Notes: a model not told the origin generated them from the letters alone. Counted from the first letter of the stretch, positions 42,979 to 54,200 are shown. The stretch: DNA of 64,000 nucleotides from Vicia villosa (GCF_029867415.1 NW_026705152.1:868001-932000); one strand, 5' to 3'. Made by a program: numbers and translations.

Positions 42979-44123
42979 GTTAGCCACAACCTTGGGCTTT
43001 GTACAAGGCACACAAATAGAGTCTCCCTAAGTAGAGTCAGCCTCAATTCTGGGCTTTGTACAGAACACTAAAATATCCTGTAATTAATCCTCAATGGAGT
43101 CATCTCCCAGAGTCAATAATATTAATTAATCAATCAAAAAGCCTCAAGCTTGGGCCTCATACAAGCCAGCTAAAGTCAAATCTTTCATACAGTAGATAGA
43201 CATAGCTTATCTCTATAGAGAGATATTTTTACTACTCTACCACATTCAAACAAACAAACATTTCAATTTCAATTTCAATTAAAGTCTCCCATTTAGGACT
43301 CTGAAAGACATGCTCTGGCACATCCCCAGACTTGTACACTTTCCCTAATTTGGACGAGCATCTTTCTTTCATTTAAGAGGCATCTGACTGGCATACTTGC
43401 ACACACACAAGTAAGGTCCCCCTCTTGAATGAAATGAATTCAGTTATTCTGTCACTCTTTCAAAATGTTTGTGGTAGAATAGTACAAATACCTCTCTGTA
43501 GAGATGATTTCATGTCTCTTTACTGTAAACAGAGATTTAATTCCAAGCTTCAACCTTGAGCTTCAAGCAAGGCACAAAAAAACAATTAATTTCCCTAGTT
43601 AGTTCCCCGAACTACATTAAGCTCTGACTTCCACTAGGGATATGTAGGCATGAGGTTCACAAGGAATCTCAGCGAGCTAATAAAATACCAAAAATAGTCA
43701 GTCTGTCTATCTGTCTGTCTTTCTTTAATCAATTCAATTCCTTCTCCTAACACAAAGGAGAAACTTTCCCAATCATTAGCAGCAAACACAATCACAATGA
43801 CACAGAGAAGGTTCCTGTAGAGTACTACAGATATGTAGGGTGTTTAAACACTTCCCTATGTATAACCGACCTCCCGGACTCCAGAATTTCTAGTCTAGGT
43901 GTAAATCCCCACACTTAGCAAACTCCTAGGGTTTAGTTGAGATCTTTTTTTCCCTTTCCTACTCGTAGGACAAATAAGAAAGTTCGTGTGATATCGTAGG
44001 AAGAACTGAAATAAAATTCATCCCACCACGGGCGCATTCTCCTTCCAAATTTCGCGTGAAGGGTCTAGCGTGCCGTCCTCCCAAGTGAAACGGGGAGGTA
44101 AAGAAAACGACACCACAGAAAAA

Positions 44124-44141
44124 TGGCGACTCTGCTGGGGA
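44124..44141 (+). other. Primer binding site of Ogre-2
   Basis: TGGCGACTCTGCTGGGGA begins 6 nt after the LTR end. Ogre elements are described as primed by tRNA-Arg and this start (TGGCGACTC) is consistent with that; I could not check the tRNA itself. Confidence 0.8.
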
Positions 44142-44936
44142 TATAAGTGTTCAAAACCTTGGTTTTTCATCCAAACCAATGGTTGACCTGTTGCTGGTCC
44201 AGCCCCAATGAGGAATTAGGGATGCCAAATTCCCCCTCAAACAAGAGAGGTCCTGCCTAACCTCTGTGTCATATCATGTGTTTGTTGCATTTATATTTGT
44301 TTATTTTGTTTATTCTGTATCGGGAAAGGGCTTGATTCCCCCTTGTGGTGAGAAATCCTATACCCGGATTTGAGTGCAACATAAGATAGGATGGAGGATG
44401 TCTTCCCGGTGAAGGCCCTCTAATCTTGGTTTCCAAGTCTACTCTTGGGATTTGCCTGGCTGGTTGTGATTAACTGCGCCACTGCATTCCGAGACTGATT
44501 TGTACCAGGAGGACCTAGAAACACATTAACCCCACTTAAAGCCTTTTTTAGGACGTAGAGCGGTGATTACGGAAGTAATTGTCACGCAGATACTACACTC
44601 AGAGAAAACTCTCTTATAGATACCAATCAACGTATCTTTAAGGTTGAGCAAAAACTCTGAGACCCCTAGAACCCGTTCTACAGGTACAAAAATCCTTAAC
44701 CTTAGTTTACCATTGGGGCGGGAGATTGCGTTTTGACTTCATGACCACTATACCCTTCAACGCCATGTTTGTTTAAAACTCTTGTGTGTGCATTCATGCA
44801 TTCATGCATCATTCATTAATAAACAACTAAAAACAAAAAGAGTCTTTTTCGAGTCGTTTTTCAAGGAAACTAAATAACGAACGTTTTGAACTTCATAGAA
44901 AGAGAGAAACGGAGAAAGGACTTAAGGATCTATACC
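44142..44936 (+). other. Leader of Ogre-2 between PBS and ORF1
   Basis: About 800 bp non-coding. It has a TTGGTTT/AAACCAA hairpin (44159-44165/44173-44179) next to the PBS and one family A hairpin at about 44383-44427 with nested AAGAT/ATCTT and GAGG/CCTC arms. Both could affect packaging or translation of the long leader. Confidence 0.5.
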
Positions 44937-46373
44937 ATGGATTACGGAAGAAAGAGAGCTAGGAAATACACCTTCAAGATTCCCCAGGTCGAGGAACTGG
45001 GAAAGCTCGGAAAACTGGTGGTCAACCCCCAGGCTTTCAAGGAGAAGTATGGAAAACTTCTGCCTTTGCTCAATACCAACATGGTGGATGGGATCCTTCC
45101 CACCTTGGTACAGTTTTACGATCCAACGTATCACTGCTTCACCTTTCCAGATTATCAGCTCATGCCTACGTTAGAGGAGTACTCTCGTCTGATTGGAATA
45201 CCCGTGTACGCGCAAGATCCGTACTCCGGTTTGGAAAAGAATCCTGACGACATTATCATTGCTGCAACTACTCCTTTGAACGTAGTCGACATCAGAACTC
45301 ATATGGTGAGTAGAGGAGGAATTCAAGGATTGCCCTCCAAATTCCTGTTTGATCAAGCTCGGTACTTCGTCAGCATCCAAGATATGAGCGCTTTTGAGGA
45401 AGTCTTGGCTTTGCTTATCTACGGATTGTTTTTGTTCCCTAACATTAACGATTTCGTCGACATCAACGCAATTAAGATCTTCTTAATTGGAAATCCAGTT
45501 CCAACCTTGCTTGCGGATGCTTATCACTCTGTGCATTCAAGAAACCTGCAGCGAGGAGGATTAATCACATGCTGCGTACCGTTGTTATACGAATGGTTCG
45601 TTTCACACCTGCCAAAGTCTAGCACTTTCTGGAACATGAGGGATGGCCTTTACTGGTCACAGAAAATCATGTCTCTCACTCATACAGACATTGATTGGTG
45701 TAGTCCTGACAACGACGAAACCAAGATCATCTTCAGTTGCGGAAGTTTTCCCAACGTACCCCTTATTGGAACTAAGGGAGGAATTAGTTACAATCCAGCT
45801 TTAGCCCGTCGTCAATACGGCTATCCCATGAAAAACATTCCAAGTAACATCCAATTGGAGGGTCTGTTCTTCAAGAACATCGACGATCATGGCAACATGC
45901 TGAAGAAGGAAATTGTCCAAGCCTGGCGTCTTGTTCACAGCAAAGGGAGAAGATTGTTAGGAAAACATCTTTGCATCTCCCTGGATCCTTACCTTCAATG
46001 GGTACGCGTCAGAGCATTCAAGCTCAGGATGCCATATCAACATCAAGAACCTATTCCCCTAAGGGAACCAATTTACCTTTTCTCCACCGATGTTGAAAAA
46101 CTGCAAGCGGCATTAAACAAGGTATGCCAAGAAAGGAATGCTTGGAGGAACAAGTATCGAATTGTCAACACGGAAAATGTTGAAATTCAAAACATCCTAA
46201 GAAGGAAGGATGAGTTACTTGAAGTACTCGATCGACAAGTGACACAAACGTCACTTTCTCATCATATCCCTCCTGCTTCCTGGATCATCGATCAGCTCAC
46301 GTCAGAGAACGCTCAGCTCAAGAAACAGAAGAAGATGTTAGAACGTGAAGTCGGCTCTTCATCAAAGTTTTAG
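44937..46373 (+). CDS. Ogre ORF1 protein (function unknown)
   Basis: 478 residues from the ATG at 44937, which lies in ACCATGG, an excellent plant start context. The frame is also open for 17 codons upstream but only from a TTG. The protein begins MDYGRKRARKYTFKIPQVEEL and contains VQFYDPTYHCFTFPDYQLMP and PTLEEYSRLIGIPV. These match the plant DUF7745-like / Ogre ORF1 family as I remember it. The last ~100 residues (VEKLQAALNKVCQERNAWRN... ENAQLKKQKKMLEREV) look like coiled coil. ORF1 upstream of gag is a hallmark of Ogre and its role is unknown. Intact here, with no stops. Confidence 0.85.
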   Translation: MDYGRKRARKYTFKIPQVEELGKLGKLVVNPQAFKEKYGKLLPLLNTNMVDGILPTLVQFYDPTYHCFTFPDYQLMPTLEEYSRLIGIPVYAQDPYSGLEKNPDDIIIAATTPLNVVDIRTHMVSRGGIQGLPSKFLFDQARYFVSIQDMSAFEEVLALLIYGLFLFPNINDFVDINAIKIFLIGNPVPTLLADAYHSVHSRNLQRGGLITCCVPLLYEWFVSHLPKSSTFWNMRDGLYWSQKIMSLTHTDIDWCSPDNDETKIIFSCGSFPNVPLIGTKGGISYNPALARRQYGYPMKNIPSNIQLEGLFFKNIDDHGNMLKKEIVQAWRLVHSKGRRLLGKHLCISLDPYLQWVRVRAFKLRMPYQHQEPIPLREPIYLFSTDVEKLQAALNKVCQERNAWRNKYRIVNTENVEIQNILRRKDELLEVLDRQVTQTSLSHHIPPASWIIDQLTSENAQLKKQKKMLEREVGSSSKF

Positions 46374-46664
46374 AGTCCTTTCTCTCAGTTTCTCTGTATT
46401 TCCATTTTCAAAGTGTGTAAAAAAACGGCGTTTTCGCTTAATTAATAAAAGTTTGATGTTTCATAACGTAATTATGGTGTTTCCTTGAAAAATAATAACT
46501 TAATTGCATATCATACATCGCTTTAGTCGTACGCACTGACACGAGAATTGTCGCGGATCTAATAGTCACTTTCCTTTCTCCAGAAAGAGAGGAGGAGAAG
46601 GAGGTGAACCAAGACTTTCAAGCTGTCTCATCCATACAACACTCGTTCAAGTCGCAAGAAAAGA
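46374..46664 (+). other. Spacer between ORF1 and gag-pro
   Basis: 291 bp, non-coding. It contains AATTAATAAAAG (46439-46450), but I cannot tell whether it is used. No splice signals stand out. Confidence 0.4.
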
Positions 46665-49600
46665 ATGGAAGACTTTGAGCAAGAGAATGAAGAACTCAGA
46701 GAAGAGATTAATACTCTCAAAGGTACTGTTGAAAGGCTCAATAGTATGGTAGAAGCCCTGGTAGTTGCGCAGAATCGACCAACGCCAGAAGAACCGCAAA
46801 GGACTGTGGTTTCCGAGATTGTTTCTACTCCTATTCCTCAGTATACCATGCCGCCTGATCGACCTTGGGGCATGCCGTATAACTTTACTCCAGAAGGGTA
46901 CATACCTCCAGCTTCTGAAGCTCCAAAAGTCACCATGGATATGCGTCCACCGGAGGGTTACAAACCTCTGGAAATTGAAGTTCCAAGAGCAACGGCAATG
47001 GGTTTCGCACAACAGAATGCTGAGATTCCAAGATCTGCTGTCATGGCTTCTCCACAGCCCATTATGCATACTTTTCCCCCGCAGGGCGGACAAGTATATC
47101 ATCACGCTCCAAGTGAGGATGCTGGCGTGTATGAAAGATTGGACGAGTTCCAAGAACAGTTTCTGCAAATGCAGAAGGAACTCAAGACTCTCCGAGGACA
47201 AGATCTATTTGGAAAGAATGCTGCAGACCTCTGTCTGGTTCCAAATGTTAAGATTCCTCACAAATTCAAAGTACCAGAATTCGAGAAGTATAAAGGGAAT
47301 TCATGCCCACAAAGTCATCTTGTGATGTACGCTCGAAGAATGTCAACTCAGACTGATAATCAACAATTGCTCATTCATTATTTTCAAGACAGCCTGACTG
47401 GTGCTGCACTCAAATGGTACATGAACTTGGACAGTTCAGAGATTCGTACTTTTCGAGACCTCGGAGAGGCCTTCGTCAAACAGTATAAGTACAATCTGGA
47501 TATGGCTCCCGACAGAGATCAACTCCGGGCCATGACTCAAAAGGATAGAGAAAGCTTCAAGGAATACGCTCAGAGATGGCGTGAAGTTGCTGCTCAAATT
47601 TGTCCACCACTTGAAGAGAAAGAAATGACAAAAATCTATCTCAAAACTTTGAGTCCATTTTACTACGGACGAATGGTTGCAAGTGCACCAAGTGACTTTA
47701 CCGAGATGGTAAACATGGGTGTGCGTTTAGAAGAAGCAGTTCGAGAAGGACGCTTGAACAAAGAACCAGAATCTTCTGTTGGTCCAAGGAAGTATGGAAG
47801 TTCTTTCCAGAAGAAAAAGGATCAAGATGTCAGCAATGTCTTGCACAAAATCAAGAAGAAATTCCAACCTCAAGTTGCAACAATAACTCCGGTTGTTAAC
47901 TCAGCGCCAGCTTATCAACCTCAGGTTTCGCAACAACAAATTCAACAAAGGTCGCAGCAACCTCAGCAGCAGGTTCGACCTCCAAATTACAACAATCGGG
48001 CTCCAAGGTATCCTGCCTTTGACCCCGTACCAATGCCGTATGCAGAATTGTTTCCAACATTACTGGCAAAAGGACTCATTCAGACAAGAAGTCCTCCAAA
48101 TCCTACAAACAGTTCCTCACCATGGTATAAGGCTGACCAATCTTGTCCCTATCATCAGGGGGCACCAGGTCACAATATTGAGAACTGTTTCTCTTTCAAG
48201 ATTGACGTCCAACGATTAGTGAAGAGCGGAATGCTATCCTTCAAAGATACTAATCCAAACGTCCAAGCAAATCCTTTGCCGCAGCATAAAGAAGCTTCAG
48301 TAAATCTGATAGATCAACACCCCAACGTCATTCAAATCTACGACATTCGTCAGATAGGGGAAAATCTTGTCAAGATGCACGCTAAACAAGCTGGGTACGG
48401 TCATGTACCACCTCACAACTACTTCACATGCGAAATTTGTCCAAAGAATAATCAAGGATGTGCCGTAGTTCAAGCTGCATTACAAGAACAAATGGACTTA
48501 GGATGGATTCAACATATCCGAGTCAGAACTGAACATGACATCAACATGGTTCAAGGATGTCCAGGAGAATACAAAATCTACAAAGTTGAAGACCTTGAAG
48601 GATCGGTAGTCAGGTTCCACAAAACTTTAAATGGACTTGCCTACTTTGGAACAGATTTCCACGCTTACAGTAGATGCAGAATCTGTCGAAGAAATTCACA
48701 AGGATGTTTGCGTGTTCGCAACGACATTCAAAAGCTGATGGATGACAATACCATTACTGTTCTTGCCAACAGAGAAGATGATGAAGTCTTTACCGTATCT
48801 CCTCAAATTAATCAAGGTGAACCTATGCAAGTTAAGTATGATAGCAGGAAGACAGCAGTTGCACCGCTAGTCATCTACTTACCAGGTCCTGTACCGTATG
48901 AGTCCAGCAAGGCTATACCATACAAGTACAACGCTACATTCATTGAAAATGGTAAGGAAATACCATTACCGTCTGTTGTCAACATTGCTGATGTTAGTCG
49001 AGTCACCAGAAGTGGACGAGTCTTCAACAGAACAACAGAAAATGTGGAGAAACCTTCGGAGGAAGTACCACATAGGCAAGACAATCTTCCGACCAATGCT
49101 GTTCAAGCGAAAGAAAATGATGAGATCTTGAAGTTAATCCAGAGGAGTGAATACAACATTGTAGATCAATTACTACATACTCCGTCTAGGATTTCTGTTC
49201 TTTCCCTGCTATTGAGTTCTGAAGCTCATAGGGAAGCTCTACAGAAAGTTTTGGAACAAGCTTTCGTAGAACCAAGTGTTACTATAAGCCAATTCAACAA
49301 CATCGTTGCCAACATCTCCGCGGGAACTAGCCTAAGTTTCTGTGACGAAGATCTTCCTGAAGAAGGAGTGGACCACAATCTTCCACTTCACATCTCAGTT
49401 GGCTGCATGGGTGATACACTCACAGGAGTCCTAATAGACAATGGATCCTCTCTCAACGTCATGCCTAAATCAACATTATCAAGATTATCTTTCGAAGATT
49501 ACCCTCTAAGAAAAAGTCATGTCATCGTCAAAGCATTTGATGGATCAAGAAAGTCAGTTTTCGGAGAAGTAGATCTTCCCATAACTATTGGACCTCAGAC

Positions 49601-50870
49601 GTTCAAAATCACTTTCCAAGTTATGGATATTCCAGCACAATACAGTTGTTTGCTAGGTCGCCCATGGATTCATGAGGCTGGGGCAATTACTTCAACACTT
49701 CATCAGAAACTGAAGTTCATAAGAAATGACAAATTGGTAACCGTATGTGGAGAACGAGCTCTGATCGTCAGCAACCTGTCATCATTCTCCGACATAGAAC
49801 CAAAAGAAGTTGTTGGAACTAAATTCCAAGCACTTTCCTTAGACAAAGGAAAGGAGAAAGCAGCGTCTATCTCTTCATACAAAGATGCAATCCAAGTTGT
49901 AAAGGATGGCACAACCAGTGGTTGGGGGCACATTAATATTCCTACCAACAACAAGAACAGAACAGGAATTGGATTCTTTCCGACATCATCAAAAGCTATC
50001 CCAGGGATTGAAGTAGTTCTCCCTATTCAAGAAACTTTCTGCAGTGGAGGTTTTCTTCAACCTGTTCAACAAACAGTCAATATCATCGATACGGAAAGCA
50101 CCGATGAAGAGGAATGGTTATCCTATCTTAACAAATCAGGATACATCTCCCTATCAGAGTCTGAACCACTTTGCTGTTATCCGACTAAAGGATCTGAAAG
50201 TAAGACTCAACCAAGCAGTGATGAAGTTACTGACAGCTTCACCACCAGAAGTCATGGTCCATCAGAAGAAGTTCCTCCTATCCCCGAAGAGACTTGGGAT
50301 ACATTAGGAGAACCAAGCGGAAAATTCGACTACATGGTGAAATACTCCGCTCCTGAAAGTTCAAGAATCTCTCTTGAAGATATTGTTCCAACTGGATGGA
50401 ACAGTGATTTTGAGTACCTCTCTCAGCCAAAAGAGATGTATAACCCTTGCTATTCATCATCAGCATCTGGTGAAGTCATCATTGAGGATTATATCCCCAA
50501 GTCACCTTCCGAGGCTAAGGATCTAGAGTTCACATATCTAGTCAATGCCATCTTGGGAGAAGAGCAAGACCAAAATACAGAAGAGGATGATCTCGAAAGT
50601 GTCTCCGACAACGAGTCTCTCCATTCAGAAGATTGGAAGTTTCCTCAAAAGAAAGTTCGACATACTCCACTTGGAAATGGGTATGCTCACACCGCTCAGT
50701 CTGCTGAAGTAGAAGAAGATCGTCTGAGTGTTGCAAAGACAGTGGTTGGTAAATCAAGACCTACCACAGGCCAGCTTAAGCCTAAGGTTCCAGATTACTT
50801 AGTGCACAATGGGGTTCGCCACTATTGGACAGCTGTTGAAGTTTCAACTGTTGTTCGCACTCCTAAGTAG
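46665..50870 (+). CDS. Ogre-2 gag-protease polyprotein, intact
   Basis: 1401 codons without interruption from the ATG at 46665. Residues 1-38 form a coiled coil (ENEELREEINTLKGTVERL). The gag domain is at about 200-370 (LLIHYFQDSLTGAALKWYMN; FKEYAQRWREVAAQI). A CPYHQGAPGHNIENC motif near 490 is the likely zinc-binding site (C-x2-H-x5-H-x4-C). Two Cys-containing repeats (CEICPKNNQGC, CRICRRNSQGC) follow. The aspartic protease is at about 915-1010, with active site DNG (D925-N926-G927) and CLLGRPWIHEAGA. The last ~350 residues are acidic and of unknown role. The terminal AAG-TAG overlaps the intron donor, so unspliced RNA makes gag-pro and spliced RNA can make gag-pro-pol. Confidence 0.9.
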   Translation: MEDFEQENEELREEINTLKGTVERLNSMVEALVVAQNRPTPEEPQRTVVSEIVSTPIPQYTMPPDRPWGMPYNFTPEGYIPPASEAPKVTMDMRPPEGYKPLEIEVPRATAMGFAQQNAEIPRSAVMASPQPIMHTFPPQGGQVYHHAPSEDAGVYERLDEFQEQFLQMQKELKTLRGQDLFGKNAADLCLVPNVKIPHKFKVPEFEKYKGNSCPQSHLVMYARRMSTQTDNQQLLIHYFQDSLTGAALKWYMNLDSSEIRTFRDLGEAFVKQYKYNLDMAPDRDQLRAMTQKDRESFKEYAQRWREVAAQICPPLEEKEMTKIYLKTLSPFYYGRMVASAPSDFTEMVNMGVRLEEAVREGRLNKEPESSVGPRKYGSSFQKKKDQDVSNVLHKIKKKFQPQVATITPVVNSAPAYQPQVSQQQIQQRSQQPQQQVRPPNYNNRAPRYPAFDPVPMPYAELFPTLLAKGLIQTRSPPNPTNSSSPWYKADQSCPYHQGAPGHNIENCFSFKIDVQRLVKSGMLSFKDTNPNVQANPLPQHKEASVNLIDQHPNVIQIYDIRQIGENLVKMHAKQAGYGHVPPHNYFTCEICPKNNQGCAVVQAALQEQMDLGWIQHIRVRTEHDINMVQGCPGEYKIYKVEDLEGSVVRFHKTLNGLAYFGTDFHAYSRCRICRRNSQGCLRVRNDIQKLMDDNTITVLANREDDEVFTVSPQINQGEPMQVKYDSRKTAVAPLVIYLPGPVPYESSKAIPYKYNATFIENGKEIPLPSVVNIADVSRVTRSGRVFNRTTENVEKPSEEVPHRQDNLPTNAVQAKENDEILKLIQRSEYNIVDQLLHTPSRISVLSLLLSSEAHREALQKVLEQAFVEPSVTISQFNNIVANISAGTSLSFCDEDLPEEGVDHNLPLHISVGCMGDTLTGVLIDNGSSLNVMPKSTLSRLSFEDYPLRKSHVIVKAFDGSRKSVFGEVDLPITIGPQTFKITFQVMDIPAQYSCLLGRPWIHEAGAITSTLHQKLKFIRNDKLVTVCGERALIVSNLSSFSDIEPKEVVGTKFQALSLDKGKEKAASISSYKDAIQVVKDGTTSGWGHINIPTNNKNRTGIGFFPTSSKAIPGIEVVLPIQETFCSGGFLQPVQQTVNIIDTESTDEEEWLSYLNKSGYISLSESEPLCCYPTKGSESKTQPSSDEVTDSFTTRSHGPSEEVPPIPEETWDTLGEPSGKFDYMVKYSAPESSRISLEDIVPTGWNSDFEYLSQPKEMYNPCYSSSASGEVIIEDYIPKSPSEAKDLEFTYLVNAILGEEQDQNTEEDDLESVSDNESLHSEDWKFPQKKVRHTPLGNGYAHTAQSAEVEEDRLSVAKTVVGKSRPTTGQLKPKVPDYLVHNGVRHYWTAVEVSTVVRTPK

Positions 50871-51191
50871 GAACTTTCACCGTTATTTTGTCCTCTCACC
50901 ATAGCCCAGGGTGAAGAGATGTTTCATAGGGCTTTGCATTTTACTATTTCTTAGTTAAATGTCCCTCTTTGCTTCGCCCCAAGGCAATAGAGTTTTGTTT
51001 TATAGGGTCTTTGTTTCAAGAAATGACTGTCCATAAATAAAAATGTCATTCTGTTCCTTCGTTTAGTTTTTCCTTTTCTTTTTTCGGAAATTGGTAATCC
51101 TAAAAAACACCCTTAAAAAACATCAAAATTATTAACTGCATACACCGAGTCTTCCCTCGTTGTCTAAATAAAACTTATCACACATATGCAG
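50867..51191 (+). other. Ogre-2 intron between pro and RT
   Basis: The donor is CCTAA|GTAGGA at 50867 and the acceptor CATATGCAG|A at 51191, with a pyrimidine-rich stretch upstream. Removing these 325 bp deletes the TAG and joins AA to A, giving a Lys codon, then the open RT frame (LIIKYPVETC before MTSPSFEF). The phase fits exactly. Ogre elements are known to contain a partly spliced intron here. Confidence 0.8.
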
Positions 51192-51228
51192 ATTAATCAT
51201 AAAATACCCCGTTGAAACGTGCGACCGT

Positions 51229-54200
51229 ATGACTTCTCCAAGCTTTGAGTTTCCTGTATTCGAGGCAGAGGAAGAAGAAGACGAAGAAATATCAAAGGAA
51301 ATTTCACGATTACTTCAACAAAAGGAAGAGGCCATTCAGCCATACAATGAGCCTCTAGAGATCATTAACCTTGGTTCCGATGGAAACAGAAAAGAGGTTA
51401 AGATTGGAGCTTCGCTCAGTTCAGAGATCAGAGAGAGTTTGATACAGCTGCTCAAAGAATTCTCAGATGTCTTCGCTTGGTCTTATCAAGATATGCCAGG
51501 GTTGGATACCAGTATAGTGGAGCATCACTTGCCATTAAAAGCAGAATGCCCTCCGGTCAAGCAAAAATTGAGAAGAACTCATCCGGAGATGGCCATGAAA
51601 ATCAAAGAGGAAGTTCAAAAGCAGATCAACGCAGGTTTCCTCGTCACTTCAGAATACCCTCAGTGGTTAGCTAACATTGTTCCCGTTCCTAAGAAAGACG
51701 GAAAAGTCCGCATGTGCGTCGACTACAGAGATTTGAACAAAGCTAGCCCTAAGGATGATTTTCCTTTACCACATATTGATATGTTGGTAGACAGTACAGC
51801 AAAATCCAAAGTTTTCTCATTCATGGACGGATTTTCAGGATACAACCAAATCAAAATGGCACCTGAAGACATGGAAAAAACAGCTTTCATCACCCCCTGG
51901 GGCACGTTCTGCTACCGTGTTATGCCTTTTGGACTAAAGAACGCAGGGGCAACTTATCAAAGGGCCATGACTACGCTTTTCCACGACATGATGCATAAGG
52001 AAGTGGAAGTCTATGTGGACGACATGATTGCCAAATCAGAAAATGAAGAAGATCACATACAGAATCTGACAAAGTTATTTCAACGCTTACGGAAGTTTCA
52101 GCTTCGCCTGAACCCCAACAAGTGTACCTTTGGTGTCTATTCAGGAAAACTCCTTGGTTTCATTGTCAGCAAACGAGGAATTGAAGTAGATCCAGACAAA
52201 GTCAAGGCAATTCAAGAAATGCCTTCGCCCAGAACCGAGAAACAAGTTAGAGGATTTCTTGGACGTCTGAATTACATCTCGAGATTCATATATCTCATGA
52301 CTGCAACTTGCGCTCCTATTTTCAAACTTCTACGGAAAAATCAAAGTTGCGTCTGGACAGACGATTGTCAGAAAGCGTTCGACAGCATTAAGGAATATCT
52401 GCTCGAACCACCCATCTTGTCTCCTCCAGTGGAAGGAAGACCTTTGATAATGTACTTAACCGTCTTAGAAGACTCCATGGGTTGTGTCCTTGGACAGCAA
52501 GACGAGACAAAGAGAAAAGAGCATGCCATCTACTACCTGAGCAAGAAATTCACTGACTGTGAATCCCGCTACTCCATGCTCGAGAAGACGTGTTGTGCTT
52601 TGGCCTGGGCTGCCAAGCGTCTCCGCCAGTACATGATTCGACATACTACTTGTTTGATCTCTCATATGGATCCAATCAAGTACATCTTTGAGAAGCCTGC
52701 TTTAACCGGGAGAATTGCCCGTTGGCAGATGTTGTTATCGGAATATGACATTGAGTATCACGCACAGAAAGCCGTGAAGGGAAGCATTCTAGCTGAGCAC
52801 CTGGCTCACCACCCACTCAATGGTCATGAATCAACCAGTTTCGACTTTCCGGACGAGGACGTCATGTACCTCAAGATGAAAGATTACGACGAGCCACTAC
52901 CAGACGAAGGACCTGAGATAGGATCCCAGTGGGGCTTAATCTTTGATGGAGCTGTCAATGCTTATGGACGAGGAATTGGGGCAATCATTGTTACACCTCA
53001 GGATACCCATATTCCATTTACTGCCAGATTAACTTTCAAATGCACAAACAATGAGGCCGAATATGAAGCTTGCATCATGGGTCTCGAAGAAGCCATGGAT
53101 CTAAGAATCAAACACTTGGATGTATATGGAGATTCTGCTTTGGTCATCAATCAAATCAAAGGAGAATGGGAAACACGCCAACCAGGGCTAATTCCTTACA
53201 AAGACTACGCAAGAAGATTGTTACCATTCTTCGACAGGGTAGATTTTCATCACATTCCTCGTGAAGAAAACAATTTGGCTGATGCATTAGCCACACTCTC
53301 TTCCATGATTAGGATAAATCATTGGAATGACATTCCTCGGATCGATGTTATGCGCCTGGATAGGCCCGCTCATGTGTTCACAGTAGAAGCAATCATCGAC
53401 GACAAACCGTGGTACTACGACATCAAGAACTTTCTTCAAAAGCAAGAAAAACTTCGACATGGTTCTGCTCAGATGCGTTGACAGAAAAGAAGCAGAAATA
53501 CTCATGAGAGAGATACATGAAGGTTCCTTTGGTACTCACACCAATGGACATACCATGACAAGGAAAATACTGAGAGCAGGATATTATTGGCTGACAATGG
53601 AGTCAGATTGCTACCAGTACGCAAAGAGGTGTCACAAATGCCAGATCTACGCCGATAGAATTCATGTGCCACCATCTCTGCTCAACATACTCTCTTCCCC
53701 TTGGCCTTTCTCCATGTGGGGAATCGACATGATTGGAATGATCGAGCCAAAAGCGTCCAACGGACATCGCTTCATCTTGGTAGCCATAGACTATTTCACC
53801 AAATGGGTTGAAGCAGCTTCATATGCAAACGTTACAAGACAAGTTGTCGTCAGGTTTATCAAGAATCACATCATCTGTCGCTACGGCGTTCCTAGCAAGA
53901 TAATCACTGACAATGGGTCAAATTTGAATAACAAAATGATGAAGGAGCTTTGTGAAGAATTCAAGATTGAACATCACAACTCATCTCCTTACAGACCAAA
54001 GATGAATGGAGCTGTAGAAGCAGCTAACAAAAACATCAAGAAAATCATTCAGAAAATGGTCATCACTTACAAAGATTGGCATGAAATGCTCCCGTATGCT
54101 CTTCATGGTTACCGTACATCAGTACGTACTTCGACTGGAGCAACTCCTTTCTCCCTTGTATATGGCATGGAGGCAGTCCTACCAATAGAGGTTGAGATTC

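Larger units (their letters stand above)
41861..43580 (+). repeat. Hairpin family C (GGCTTTGTA loops) in the LTR
   Basis: About 14 units shaped arm, GGCTTTGTA or variant, reverse arm. The common arm is CCTTG/CAAGG. Compensated variants are TTCTG/CAGAA (43047-43051/43061-43065) and GCTTG/CAAGC (43148-43152/43162-43166). Units are mostly preceded by AGCCWCAA. About 12 units lie in the 3' LTR. Confidence 0.75.
37993..44117 (+). repeat. 5' LTR of Ogre-2
   Basis: TGTCATACCCTAATTTTTG to CGACACCACA, 6125 bp. The 136-bp excess over the 3' LTR equals two extra 68-bp repeat units. The TATA box at 39535 puts U3 at about 1.57 kb and leaves about 4.5 kb of R-U5, which holds tRNA-like segments and hairpin families A, B and C. 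Confidence 0.95.

Noticed and set aside
46647..47201. 184-aa minus-strand ORF
   Set aside because: Shadow of the intact Ogre-2 gag-pro on the other strand; no domain.
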